From CAYNFR01 sp964396595 (GTDB taxonomy: Bacteria > Bacteroidota > Bacteroidia > Chitinophagales > Saprospiraceae): DNA of 64,000 nucleotides. Location of the stretch: NCBI GenBank assembly GCA_964396595.1, contig CAYNFR010000013.1:1-64000 (forward strand), read 5' to 3'. The notes beneath the pieces were generated by a model, which saw nothing but the letters and a program-made list of their open reading frames with translations, was not told where the DNA came from and made no database searches. Position 1 is the stretch's first letter. Every line of letters starts with the position of its first letter. A program made the translations under genes and the position numbers. Of the stretch, positions 27,500 through 36,609 are shown one piece after another.

Positions 27500-28738
27500 A
27501 TGTTCAATAGAATTGAGCTTATGATAAGGATAGTGTTGCTGACTGTATTGATTCTAAGTGTTCCTGCTGTTTATGCACAAGGCGAATTGGTTGCTGATTA
27601 CAGACTGGATGATTGTTTATTTACGGATGATGTAAGGGGTAATGATGCGTTTTTTTTCGGTGGTAATGCGTGCGTGTGTGGTGTGAGAGCGAATGGGATT
27701 AGATTCGCTGGACAGAATACATTCGCGGAGTTTCCTGATGCTATTTCAGCGTTGTTAAACCAAGAATTTAGTATTAGTTTTTATGTGCAATTTGAACCTG
27801 GCTCTGCAGCACCTGTCGATTTATTCTATTACGGTGATGGATGCAGAGGTGATTCATTGTTTTCAGTAAGATATTTACCCAATATTAATCAATTACGTGT
27901 CCAATTATCAGACTCGCCAACGAATGGTGCGCAAGTCACTGGGGTTCTGTCTTCACGTACTTGCTGGCAATATATCGTAATTACTAAATTAAGATCAATA
28001 TTACGTCTTTATGTTAATGGGGAGCTTGTAGATCAAAATTCCGCTACATCAGATTTAAGAATTAATCTGTTCAGACCTGCGAATATGACTCTTTCGGCCA
28101 GCCCTTGCCAGCGCATAACCAATGGTCCGGATGCGCCATTTAGAGGAAAAATTGATGAGTTAAGGTTTTATAACTATCGTCTTGATGACAGGGAGATTCA
28201 AGGTTTCAATTTCAAGCCTGATCAAATTATCACGCCAGACACCACCATATTTCTGGGCGATGCGCTTGTATTGGAGACAGGTGGAACGTGTTCTGACATG
28301 TTTTCTTGGACACCTACGACCGATATGATTAATGCTAATACAACCATGCCGATAGTTACGCCTCTGGTTTCCACTACATATGAATTCAGGACGCAGAATG
28401 ACGGTTGTCAAGTAAGAGATCAAGTGCGCGTGAACGTTGTAAGAAGGGAGGATCTCACATGCAGAGACCTGCTACTTCCTAATGTATTTTCGCCAAACGA
28501 GGATCGCATCAATGATGATTTTGGTATAAGTAATTTATTCTTAGTCGAATCGCTGCAATCTTTTGAAATTTTTGACAAATGGGGTGGGCGAGTCTTTTTT
28601 ACGGATGTAATCTCAGGCCGTTGGGATGGTTTTATTAACAACTCTCCTTCTCCTCCTGGCGCCTATGTATATAAAGTCACGTATACGTGCCAAGGTTCGG
28701 AATATGTAAAATCAGGAATAGTTAATCTCTTGCGATGA
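27500..28738 (+). CDS. LamG-domain surface protein with T9SS type B (CHU_C) sorting domain
   Basis: A secreted or surface protein of about 405-412 residues. The signal peptide MIRIVLLTVLILSVPAVYAQ begins at the second possible start, 27521; the frame also runs upstream into the antiporter gene, which I reject. A LamG/concanavalin-like domain (about residues 30-240; FSISFYVQF, KIDELRFYNYRLDDREI) is followed by an Ig-like linker and the gliding-motility C-terminal domain LPNVFSPNEDRINDDFG, FEIFDKWGGRVF and GAYVYKVTY. The T9SS should export it. Ligand unknown. Confidence 0.85.
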   Translation: MFNRIELMIRIVLLTVLILSVPAVYAQGELVADYRLDDCLFTDDVRGNDAFFFGGNACVCGVRANGIRFAGQNTFAEFPDAISALLNQEFSISFYVQFEPGSAAPVDLFYYGDGCRGDSLFSVRYLPNINQLRVQLSDSPTNGAQVTGVLSSRTCWQYIVITKLRSILRLYVNGELVDQNSATSDLRINLFRPANMTLSASPCQRITNGPDAPFRGKIDELRFYNYRLDDREIQGFNFKPDQIITPDTTIFLGDALVLETGGTCSDMFSWTPTTDMINANTTMPIVTPLVSTTYEFRTQNDGCQVRDQVRVNVVRREDLTCRDLLLPNVFSPNEDRINDDFGISNLFLVESLQSFEIFDKWGGRVFFTDVISGRWDGFINNSPSPPGAYVYKVTYTCQGSEYVKSGIVNLLR

Positions 28739-28864
28739 CAGTCCTGTTTAAGCGGTATAAAGCTAATAAAGACAAAAATGGATATTGCGTATTCCAGCCG
28801 AATATTTGATGATATCTAGTATTCGCGCTATTTTCACCTTGCCAATCAAGCATTGGTGTTAATA

Positions 28865-29479
28865 ATGGACTTGATGAAGTGGTATTTGTTCTTAGTAGGG
28901 TTGTTTATAATTGTTTTATCAGGTTGTTATCAAAAAGCTAACAAAGCTGTGGAGGAGCATCTTGATCTCAACGGAGATGGCCTCTATACATTTGATGATG
29001 ATCATGAAGTGCCACCACTTGATACAATAGTGGCGTCAGAAGAAGTACTTCCGCCATCTAGTCAAAAGGAACTTAAACCGGAATCAATATCGCCTGACAA
29101 CACAGGTAAAAAGACAAGCAAGCAGACAGGCGCTATACTCTCTTGGAAAGAAAATGTAATAGATCTAGGAGAGATGATAGAAGGAGACTTCAGATCAGTA
29201 AAAGTTTACTTTACGAATGCGGGAAAGCGACCACTGAGTATTCAAAAAGTTGTACCTAGTTGCGGATGTACCCTTCCGAGCTTTCCCTTCGTAGATATCG
29301 ACCCGGGGGAAGAGGGTTTCATAGGCCTGGACTATAATAGTGTAGGAAAGTCAGGCAAACAAAACGCCTCCATATCAGTATATGGTAATATGGAAGGAAG
29401 TCCAGTTAAGCTCACTTTGATTGCCAATGTAAAAGAGAAAAAGGCACTAACAGTAGGAGAAACTGAAAGTCAGCAATAG
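28865..29479 (+). CDS. DUF1573 lipoprotein
   Basis: A 204-residue protein. The signal peptide and lipobox are in WYLFLVGLFIIVLSGC. An acidic segment, DLNGDGLYTFDDD, looks like an EF-hand-type calcium loop. The DUF1573 domain (about residues 95-195) has the typical NAGKRPLSIQKV and PSCGCTLPSFP. DUF1573 resembles bacterial Ig-like (ASPM/MSP-type) folds; function unknown. ATG 28865 is preferred over TTG 28853. Confidence 0.82.
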   Translation: MDLMKWYLFLVGLFIIVLSGCYQKANKAVEEHLDLNGDGLYTFDDDHEVPPLDTIVASEEVLPPSSQKELKPESISPDNTGKKTSKQTGAILSWKENVIDLGEMIEGDFRSVKVYFTNAGKRPLSIQKVVPSCGCTLPSFPFVDIDPGEEGFIGLDYNSVGKSGKQNASISVYGNMEGSPVKLTLIANVKEKKALTVGETESQQ

Positions 29480-29525
29480 AGCGTTTCTATTTTGCGTATC
29501 AGTAAAATCAAATTGTATTGGTATT

Positions 29526-32500
29526 TTACCTTATAAGGGTTACATCACCTTTCCTGATTTCAGGAATAGGATTACCTATATATCTTACTTGGACTACATA
29601 AACGTATACACCAGGATCAAGCTCTCTATTGTTCATATTTCCTGTCCATGCTCCTGCGCCTCTCGTGTTGGGCAGGAGATTGTTTTCTTCATGGATGAGA
29701 TTGCCCCACCTGTCGTATATTCTAAAGAAATCTATTAGCTCAACTCCAGTGCCTGTGAATATTCTGAAAAAACGATTTTGAGGATCTACAGCTCTGGGGT
29801 GGAAGGTATTCGGAATATAAACATTGCGACTCTGCACAACAGATACAAGCACATCATCAATCGCAGTACAGCCGTTGATATCTGTTACGGTTACCCTATA
29901 AATCTGATCTCTGGCAGGTGTTACTGTTACTAGATCACAGTCTGCATTTAAGCAAATCAATTCTACTGAGGGAGTCCATGCTATGTTATTTAAGGGCACA
30001 GTGTTAATTATATCTGCACTCAGATCAGTCGAATTTCCAAGTTCTACTTCTACATCACTACTGGCTGAAATAGATAATATAGGAGCCGGTGGAATAGTTA
30101 CCATTGTATCCCAAGAGCAACCAGCGAGGTCAAATATTCTCAGGTCATATGTGCCAGGAAGTACAGTGGTCGGTTGGTTTATAGGAATGGCGGGAAAGGT
30201 GTTAATCTGATAACGGTAGTTTCCTTCACCTCCATATGCGCTGTCGATTCTAATTATGCCCTGATCTCCTTCACACAATGGAAAACTTAATTCCCCAAGA
30301 ATGCCGAATACCACGGCTGCATCTTCTACAGGTATCGTAATCTCTGTTGCGCAATTATTGGCATCTGTCACTCTAACTCTATAATTATCGGTAGGAAGAT
30401 TGCTGGCTTGATTCGTTGATGAAATAAGCGTATTCATCGAATTGAACCATTGAAAATTATATTGGTTATTAGCCGCCGGAGTACCTCCAGATGCAAGGAC
30501 GATGACGTCTGCTGTAGTGCTACCACCGCACTGAGGAAAGACACTGTTTATGTTATCCACTCGTAGTCCAAGGCTATCCGGTTGAGTTATAATTAATGTG
30601 TCGACTGCGCTGCAAGTCGGTGTACTGAGGGTAATCGCATATGTGCCTGCGGATAGGCCTAACTTTACATTGGTTATATCCCCATCTGGCCATTGAAAAT
30701 TGACACTGGCATTGCCGGCAGCTCTTAAATTAACGGTTGCCCCTTGCAATCCTGCTCCTCCGAAACATTCTATTGTCGATACGCTTGAACTATCGCGGTC
30801 GATGCGCAGAGAGTTGGCCTCCGGAATATTAATGAATACCGTATCAAACACACAAGCTTGAGTCGATACGATTACCCAATTCCGACCGGGAGGAAAATTA
30901 GTCACGCTAAAATTAGGATCATTGGATCTCAGTCCAGTACTAGATAGGTAAGAAAACGGACCTAAAAAGTCATTATTGAGCGTTGCGTTTATGATAGCTC
31001 GACCTGTGTTTTCACCGAGACATAGTGGCGCACTCACATTGGTGACTGAGATATTCGGTGGGGTAGGGTCGCTGATGGTGTAGATTCCTTCTTCTTCGCA
31101 GCCATTATCATCCGTAACCGTGACAGCATAAACACCCTCTCGCACATTGGTCAAAACGGAATTATTTACATTCGCCGGGTCGGGATTCCACTCGTATTCA
31201 TAGGGAGCAGTACCTCCATTGGGCATAACTATAATACTACCAACACCACCCGGACAAGCTATACTATTTTCCGTAAAGTTCAATACGAAGGTAGGAGGGT
31301 CTGCTATCGTCAGCGCGGGGGATATGTAAACACAAGAATCTGCATCCGTAATTGTCACTGTATAGTTTCCCGCAGGAACAACAATACTAGTGGTGGTATC
31401 TCCTGTAGACCATAAATACCTTATTGGTAACCTGGAACTTGAAGCCAAAATACTGATTGCGCCAGGATCTCCACTGCATCCCGGCTCTACAATTACAGGG
31501 TCGTCAACTACTAAGTCACAACCCATTAAGGAAAAATTAGTATCAAATACACACCCCTGAAAGTCGGTTAATTGCAAGCTGTAACTGCCGGGCTCAAGAC
31601 AACCCGTAGAGAAAATGAGATCGTCAACATCATCTCGATTAAAGACTGATTGATTAGTTCCATTGCGAATGACAATGTTAAAAGGTGGATTCCCTGTAGA
31701 ACCAGAGAGGTTGATGGTTGCTATTTCATCAGCATTGGTACATGTCGGGCTTGTGCCGGTAGTGATATTTGCTTGGTAATTAGTGGAATAATCTATGGTG
31801 ATGGAATCTGATGGAGGGGAAAAACAATTTCCTCTCCCTATAGAGTCTCGAGCTGTTATCACATATTGGCCCGGCGGGAGCATATTAAATAAGGCTCGCG
31901 GCGTTCTATCTCGAGATTGATTAAATGGAGTTCCATTATTCGTAAGTCCGGAAATGGTATAATCATAACCACCATTAGAATAAGGTCCTCCCCCGATCCC
32001 GGATATTTCTATGCGCCCATTGTTACGTCCTTCACAAGCGGCATCAGTTACAACGATGTTATTTAATCCGATTTCTTCACGACGCATTTCAATCGGATTG
32101 ACTTGTCGACAGCCGAGACTGTCTTCTATTATAACTGTGTAAATACCATTTCGAATATTGTTTCTTTCAAGAAGGTTAAGACCTAAAGCATCAGGGCCCC
32201 AATTAAAAAAGTATCGGCCTCCACTGAATGGCCTTCCACCGGTCACAGAAAGAGTAATTCTGCCATTATCTTCATCTGGACAGCGCGGTAATCTGACAGT
32301 CGAAGTCACATTAAATGGAGGGGTGTCGTCAATGATAAAACTGACTGGTGTACTTGTTAATCCATTGGCATCCACGATGGTAAAAGTATGAGGACCTTGA
32401 GACATGCCAGAACGGATAAATCGATTCTCACCTGCAGACATTACCGTACTTTCGCCGTTTTCATCGATAATTGTGTACGGACTTGTTCCATAAAAGATTC

Positions 32501-33131
32501 TCATTTCAACTACGCCACTGTTTGGTATAAGTCCGGAACCACACAAGTTGCTTATGAATCCTTGCGGCTCGTCAGTTACAGGCGGAACTGGTTCGATTAC
32601 AGGGCATGTAGATGGAAGGCAAACTTGCAGAGGCATACTCCGCTCATTGATAAAATCAAGTGGACTATTGAGTCCGTTGCTATTTATGCATATTGGCGAG
32701 TCGGTACCGGGGTTGCCTACTACTGTAAAGCAAAGTTCTAACAAGGTAGTTCCGTCAGGTAGTGTTTCTCCTACCACATTGGGCGATGCCCATAATACTC
32801 TTATGATATCGAGACTGTTAGGGGGAAATGGACCGATTACATCATTCGAGGTAAAACTAGGAAGGCCACTAACTGTGGTCACCGCTCTGTCAAATCGAAG
32901 AACACGACTATCGAAGTTTACGGCAAATACGAATATGACAATATCACGAAAATTGTTAATTGTTACAGGCACACAAAAACTTTCGTTAGCTTGAAACCTA
33001 AGGGTGTCCGGTAATAAAATTTCTATAGCATCCGCGGGGCATCCTTGTGCTTTCGACTCAGAAATCCCTGCAAGGAACAATATGGATAAAATTAAAACCT
33101 TAAAATTCAAGCTGGTCAAAACTCGCTTCAT
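29526..33131 (-). CDS. Large T9SS-exported adhesin: cohesin-like domain, SprB-type repeats, CHU_C sorting domain
   Basis: A 1201-residue surface protein. A signal peptide (about 1-28) precedes a cohesin-like domain (about 30-165; FCVPVTINNF, VFAVNFDSRVLRFD). Residues of about 200-1080 hold many SprB-like repeats of the form YxWSTGDTTTSIVVPAGNYTVTITD and YEYEWNPDPANVNN. The C-terminal 100 residues (YIPNTFHPRAVD, FFRIYDRWGNLIHEE, PGVYVYVVQVRY) are the type B sorting domain. It is probably an adhesin or gliding-associated filament. Upstream 33132-33440 carries no gene. Confidence 0.9.
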   Translation of the reverse strand: MKRVLTSLNFKVLILSILFLAGISESKAQGCPADAIEILLPDTLRFQANESFCVPVTINNFRDIVIFVFAVNFDSRVLRFDRAVTTVSGLPSFTSNDVIGPFPPNSLDIIRVLWASPNVVGETLPDGTTLLELCFTVVGNPGTDSPICINSNGLNSPLDFINERSMPLQVCLPSTCPVIEPVPPVTDEPQGFISNLCGSGLIPNSGVVEMRIFYGTSPYTIIDENGESTVMSAGENRFIRSGMSQGPHTFTIVDANGLTSTPVSFIIDDTPPFNVTSTVRLPRCPDEDNGRITLSVTGGRPFSGGRYFFNWGPDALGLNLLERNNIRNGIYTVIIEDSLGCRQVNPIEMRREEIGLNNIVVTDAACEGRNNGRIEISGIGGGPYSNGGYDYTISGLTNNGTPFNQSRDRTPRALFNMLPPGQYVITARDSIGRGNCFSPPSDSITIDYSTNYQANITTGTSPTCTNADEIATINLSGSTGNPPFNIVIRNGTNQSVFNRDDVDDLIFSTGCLEPGSYSLQLTDFQGCVFDTNFSLMGCDLVVDDPVIVEPGCSGDPGAISILASSSRLPIRYLWSTGDTTTSIVVPAGNYTVTITDADSCVYISPALTIADPPTFVLNFTENSIACPGGVGSIIVMPNGGTAPYEYEWNPDPANVNNSVLTNVREGVYAVTVTDDNGCEEEGIYTISDPTPPNISVTNVSAPLCLGENTGRAIINATLNNDFLGPFSYLSSTGLRSNDPNFSVTNFPPGRNWVIVSTQACVFDTVFINIPEANSLRIDRDSSSVSTIECFGGAGLQGATVNLRAAGNASVNFQWPDGDITNVKLGLSAGTYAITLSTPTCSAVDTLIITQPDSLGLRVDNINSVFPQCGGSTTADVIVLASGGTPAANNQYNFQWFNSMNTLISSTNQASNLPTDNYRVRVTDANNCATEITIPVEDAAVVFGILGELSFPLCEGDQGIIRIDSAYGGEGNYRYQINTFPAIPINQPTTVLPGTYDLRIFDLAGCSWDTMVTIPPAPILSISASSDVEVELGNSTDLSADIINTVPLNNIAWTPSVELICLNADCDLVTVTPARDQIYRVTVTDINGCTAIDDVLVSVVQSRNVYIPNTFHPRAVDPQNRFFRIFTGTGVELIDFFRIYDRWGNLIHEENNLLPNTRGAGAWTGNMNNRELDPGVYVYVVQVRYIGNPIPEIRKGDVTLIR

Positions 33132-33315
33132 GTAAACGCTAACTCTCTTTACTAATTTATCGCTTTGCCGCAGTTGTCAAATCATCTTTTCGTATCGGAG
33201 TAAAAAAGAGGCAATTAACCCTTCTTGAAAAAGCCATTTAAGATGCGCTAAAACACCTGAATATCAGCATTTTGCTATAGTTTTAATCTCCACTTATTTG
33301 GCTTACTCGATACCC

Positions 33316-33326
33316 ATGATAATCAT
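33316..33326. promoter_or_regulatory. Second copy of the ATGATAATCAT palindrome
   Basis: Identical to the core of the site upstream of purA (11216-11226). It lies 185 bases upstream of the adhesin start, in a 371-base gap that otherwise holds only a terminator. It could be a Fur-family operator; support is motif identity only. Confidence 0.25.
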
Positions 33327-33440
33327 CTCGGTTAAACGACGTGCGAAAATACCATGTATTAACGAGTCGGTAACATGAATATTGCCATTTATTATTCAGT
33401 AAGTCTTGATCTAGGGTAAATCATAGTAAGAGCGAAAAAT

Positions 33441-33482
33441 AAAAAAGGTAAATTGTTGATATTCAACAATTTACCTTTTTTT
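33441..33482 (-). terminator. Strong rho-independent terminator after the thioredoxin-SPOR gene
   Basis: A nearly perfect 19-base stem (AAAAAAGGTAAATTGTTGA against its complement) with a 3-base loop and flanking A and T runs on both strands. It lies about 20 bases beyond the stop at 33503 and could act in both directions. Confidence 0.85.
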
Positions 33483-33502
33483 AAGTCAATGTAGCTTATT
33501 AT

Positions 33503-34255
33503 TTAAGGCTTGTGTAGCGTGCTGTCTAAATCAAAAGTCGATTTGATTACTTTCATGTAATCGCTCGCTTTGTCCACATCCTTAAAATCACCAGCCAGTA
33601 CGCGATAGATTACATTTCCTGCCTTGAAATCATGTAGGATAACAATAGGCTCAGTTAGGATAGCGGAAAGCTTATGATAATACTTTAGTGTATTCTGGTA
33701 CGAGCTGAATACACCTAGTTGTATCTTGTAGCTTCTAGGGGCGTCTTCATCAATAGTCTCTGTCTTCGTTTTAGCATGTGTCGTTGATGAGGGTGTGCTT
33801 GCCTTTCCAGGTGAAGTATTAGGTGCATGTACGAGAGGCTTCGAATGATTCATACTTTCAGATAAGAAAGCGATTAGTCCACTAGGTGATAATGTCTTTT
33901 CTGCCCGCTGAATGATTCGACCATCTTTGTCGAACACAACAATGGTCGGAAGGACTTTAATATCATAAAATTGCTTGAGAGCATAGCCGTCGAAGTCATC
34001 AATATTGATCTTAATCGGTACAAAATTGTCCATGATCAATTTCTTAACTTCCGGATCTGTGAAGGTTTTTTCGTCCATCCACTTACATGGAGCGCACCAA
34101 TCAGCATAAAAGTCCAATAGGAGAAGCTTGCTTTCTTGTGCAGCTTTTATTTTGGCTTTTTCGATATCACCGATGAAGTAGTGGATTTCAGCGCTTAAAC
34201 TCGTTGACGTTAAGAAGGATATAACCATAATAATGGCCATTAGTGCAGATCTCAT
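33503..34255 (-). CDS. Periplasmic thioredoxin-like protein fused to a SPOR domain
   Basis: A 250-residue protein with signal peptide 1-22. The thioredoxin-like domain (about 25-135) has the active site DFYADWCAPCKWMDEKTF (cysteines 54 and 57) and the cis-proline region KVLPTIVVFD. A proline/threonine/serine-rich linker leads to a C-terminal SPOR domain (about 172-245; YKIQLGVFSSYQNT, VIYRVLAGDFKDVDKA). SPOR domains bind denuded septal peptidoglycan, so this is probably a disulphide reductase or isomerase placed at division sites (inference). A strong terminator follows. Confidence 0.88.
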   Translation of the reverse strand: MRSALMAIIMVISFLTSTSLSAEIHYFIGDIEKAKIKAAQESKLLLLDFYADWCAPCKWMDEKTFTDPEVKKLIMDNFVPIKINIDDFDGYALKQFYDIKVLPTIVVFDKDGRIIQRAEKTLSPSGLIAFLSESMNHSKPLVHAPNTSPGKASTPSSTTHAKTKTETIDEDAPRSYKIQLGVFSSYQNTLKYYHKLSAILTEPIVILHDFKAGNVIYRVLAGDFKDVDKASDYMKVIKSTFDLDSTLHKP

Positions 34256-34515
34256 AGGGTTGGTTTAAAACAAATGATATAATTGGTTTACATGTATCCT
34301 ACTCAGGATAACTTAGAAACATATTACAATTTTAATGCCAATAATATCTACGGACTGAGAGTATATCGGTAGAGGGGCTCTTTAATGATCTTATTGTGCA
34401 TGCTCGGCATGTATATTATAGAACTTCATGACAGAACACGCTAAGCAGTAGGATCTGGAACATGACTAGCATAGTTCATAAGATTTTATACCTTCGTATT
34501 CGATTTAACTTCATT

Positions 34516-35496
34516 ATGCCACACGCTATCATCACAGCAGTATCCGGATATGTTCCTGAAAGGATTCTATCTAATAAGGATTTAGAAAACATCATGGATA
34601 CTAATGACGAGTGGATCACCACCCGCACCGGTATCAAAGAACGTCGAATCATGCCGGATGGTCTGGCTGTTACAGAGATAGGAACTCATCTAGTAAACGA
34701 CCTTTTGGTTAAATCCGGCTATTCTCCTGAAGATATTGATCTTCTGATCTGTGCCACATGCACGGCTGATTATCTGATACCGGATTCTGCCAATGGTATC
34801 GCTACAGCATGTGGATTACATAAATCGTTTGCCTTTGATTTGAATGCCGCATGTAGCGGTTTTGTATTCGCGCTGTGGACAGCTACACAGTTTGTGCGTG
34901 CCGGATCGTACAAGAGAGTTATTGTATTAGGAGCAGAGAAGTTGTCTTCTTATCTTAACTATGAAGATAGGACGACCAGTATTTTGTTTGGTGATGGTGG
35001 AGGAGGAGTGATTCTTGAAGCATCAGAAGAGTGCGAAGGAGTAATAGACGCGGTTTTAAGAGGTGATGGAGAGGGGGCAAAATATCTGCGCATAGATGCT
35101 GGGGGATCTAAGAATCCGGTGACAGCAGAAGTCTTGGAGAAAAGATCTAATGCCATCATGCAAGATGGCAAAAATGTATTCAAGAGAGCCGTAATGGGAA
35201 TGTCAGGCACTATTAATGATGTACTCCAGCGAAATAATCTAAAAAAGGAGGATATCAGATGGATTGTCCCGCATCAAGCCAATCATCGGATCATTACGGC
35301 AGTCGCAGATATGCTTGATTTTCCTATTGACAAAGTAATGATCAATATCGAAAAATATGGTAACACCTCCGCAGGCACTATACCTTTGTGCTTGTGGGAA
35401 TATGAAAACCAACTAAAAAAAGGAGACTACGTCATGCTTACGGCATTTGGGGGTGGCTTTACATGGGGATCACTACTTCTTAAATGGGCATATTAG
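34516..35496 (+). CDS. fabH: 3-oxoacyl-ACP synthase III FabH
   Basis: Starts fatty acid synthesis by condensing acetyl-CoA with malonyl-ACP. The catalytic cysteine is in DLNAACSGFVFAL, the histidine in VPHQANHRI and the asparagine in YGNTSAGTIPL. ATG 34516 gives 326 residues, the normal length; the upstream frame to 34462 crosses a near-consensus -7 box (TACCTTCG, 34489-34496). It opens a fabH-efp-accB-accC-ABC gene run in the order common in Bacteroidota, but without plsX. Confidence 0.95.
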   Translation: MPHAIITAVSGYVPERILSNKDLENIMDTNDEWITTRTGIKERRIMPDGLAVTEIGTHLVNDLLVKSGYSPEDIDLLICATCTADYLIPDSANGIATACGLHKSFAFDLNAACSGFVFALWTATQFVRAGSYKRVIVLGAEKLSSYLNYEDRTTSILFGDGGGGVILEASEECEGVIDAVLRGDGEGAKYLRIDAGGSKNPVTAEVLEKRSNAIMQDGKNVFKRAVMGMSGTINDVLQRNNLKKEDIRWIVPHQANHRIITAVADMLDFPIDKVMINIEKYGNTSAGTIPLCLWEYENQLKKGDYVMLTAFGGGFTWGSLLLKWAY

Positions 35497-35529
35497 ATAA
35501 GATTATTACGTTCAATTAAAACTATTAAC

Positions 35530-36096
35530 ATGGCAAGTACAGCTGATATTAAAAATGGTCTATGCCTAGAATTTAACAACGATATCTACACAGTAGTAGA
35601 ATTTTTGCATGTCAAGCCGGGCAAAGGGGCTGCTTTCGTCAGAACGAAGCTTAAGAGCCTCACCACGGGCAAAGTGGTTGACAATACTTTTCCCTCCGGG
35701 CATAAAATTAATGATGTACGCGTTGAGCGTCACAAGTATCAATTCCTATATCAAGATGAAATGGGATTTAACTTTATGAATACAGAGACTTTTGATCAGA
35801 TCTCTATCAATGAAAAATTGATTGATAGTCCTCAGTTTCTATCAGAAGGCATGTTGATAGAAGTGTTATTTCACACAGAAAAAGGCATACCACTAACGAC
35901 TGAAATGCCCCAACACATTAACTTGAAGGTAACATATACTGAGCCCGGTGTACGAGGGGATACGGCCACTAACGTTACCAAACCGGCCACAGTCGAAACC
36001 GGTGCAGAAATAAGAGTGCCAATTTTTATAAATGAAGGTGATTTAGTTAAAATAGATACAAGAACAGGCTCGTATCTTGAGCGCGTTAAAGAATAA
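35530..36096 (+). CDS. efp: Elongation factor P
   Basis: A 188-residue factor that relieves ribosome stalling at polyproline. The modification-site loop is KPGKGAAFVRTK, with lysine 32. The three OB-like domains end in the conserved DLVKIDTRTGSYLERV. It lies 33 bases after fabH and three before accB. Confidence 0.97.
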   Translation: MASTADIKNGLCLEFNNDIYTVVEFLHVKPGKGAAFVRTKLKSLTTGKVVDNTFPSGHKINDVRVERHKYQFLYQDEMGFNFMNTETFDQISINEKLIDSPQFLSEGMLIEVLFHTEKGIPLTTEMPQHINLKVTYTEPGVRGDTATNVTKPATVETGAEIRVPIFINEGDLVKIDTRTGSYLERVKE

Positions 36097-36099
36097 ACT

Positions 36100-36591
36100 A
36101 TGACTCAGAAAGAAATTAAAGAATTACTGGTTCTTGTCAGTGACCTAGACATAAAAGAGGTTGAGATCAGGCATGAGCAATTTAAACTGCGTATCAGAAC
36201 AGGAAAAGACAATGTGCCTACAATTATAGGAGCACCAGGAGTAGCAACATTCTCACCGTCACAGGCACCTCCCTCAGCGGCACCGGCTGTCGCTCCTAAG
36301 ACTGAACCCACGGCAAATACTTCGGATGCTCCGAAAACGGCCGATAATCTTATCACTATAAAATCACCTATGGTGGGTACTTTTTATCGCTCTGCATCTC
36401 CGGAAAAACCAGCTTATGTGAATGTTGGTGATGTAGTGTCTAAAGGGACGGTACTATGCATAATCGAAGCGATGAAGCTCTTTAATGAAATAGAGAGCGA
36501 AGTGTCAGGTAAGATTGTTAAAGTTTTAGCAGATGATAGTACGCCGATCGAGTATGACCAACCATTATTTTTAGTTGATCCACAAGGATAG
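36100..36591 (+). CDS. accB: Acetyl-CoA carboxylase biotin carboxyl carrier protein AccB
   Basis: A 163-residue carrier. A helical N-terminus and an alanine/proline-rich linker (about residues 48-85) lead to the biotinyl domain, with the biotinylated lysine in CIIEAMKLFNEIES and the preceding MVGTFYRSASPEKPAYVNVG. It works with the next gene product. Confidence 0.96.
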   Translation: MTQKEIKELLVLVSDLDIKEVEIRHEQFKLRIRTGKDNVPTIIGAPGVATFSPSQAPPSAAPAVAPKTEPTANTSDAPKTADNLITIKSPMVGTFYRSASPEKPAYVNVGDVVSKGTVLCIIEAMKLFNEIESEVSGKIVKVLADDSTPIEYDQPLFLVDPQG

Positions 36592-36609
36592 CAAGTCAAT
36601 AACTAATCT

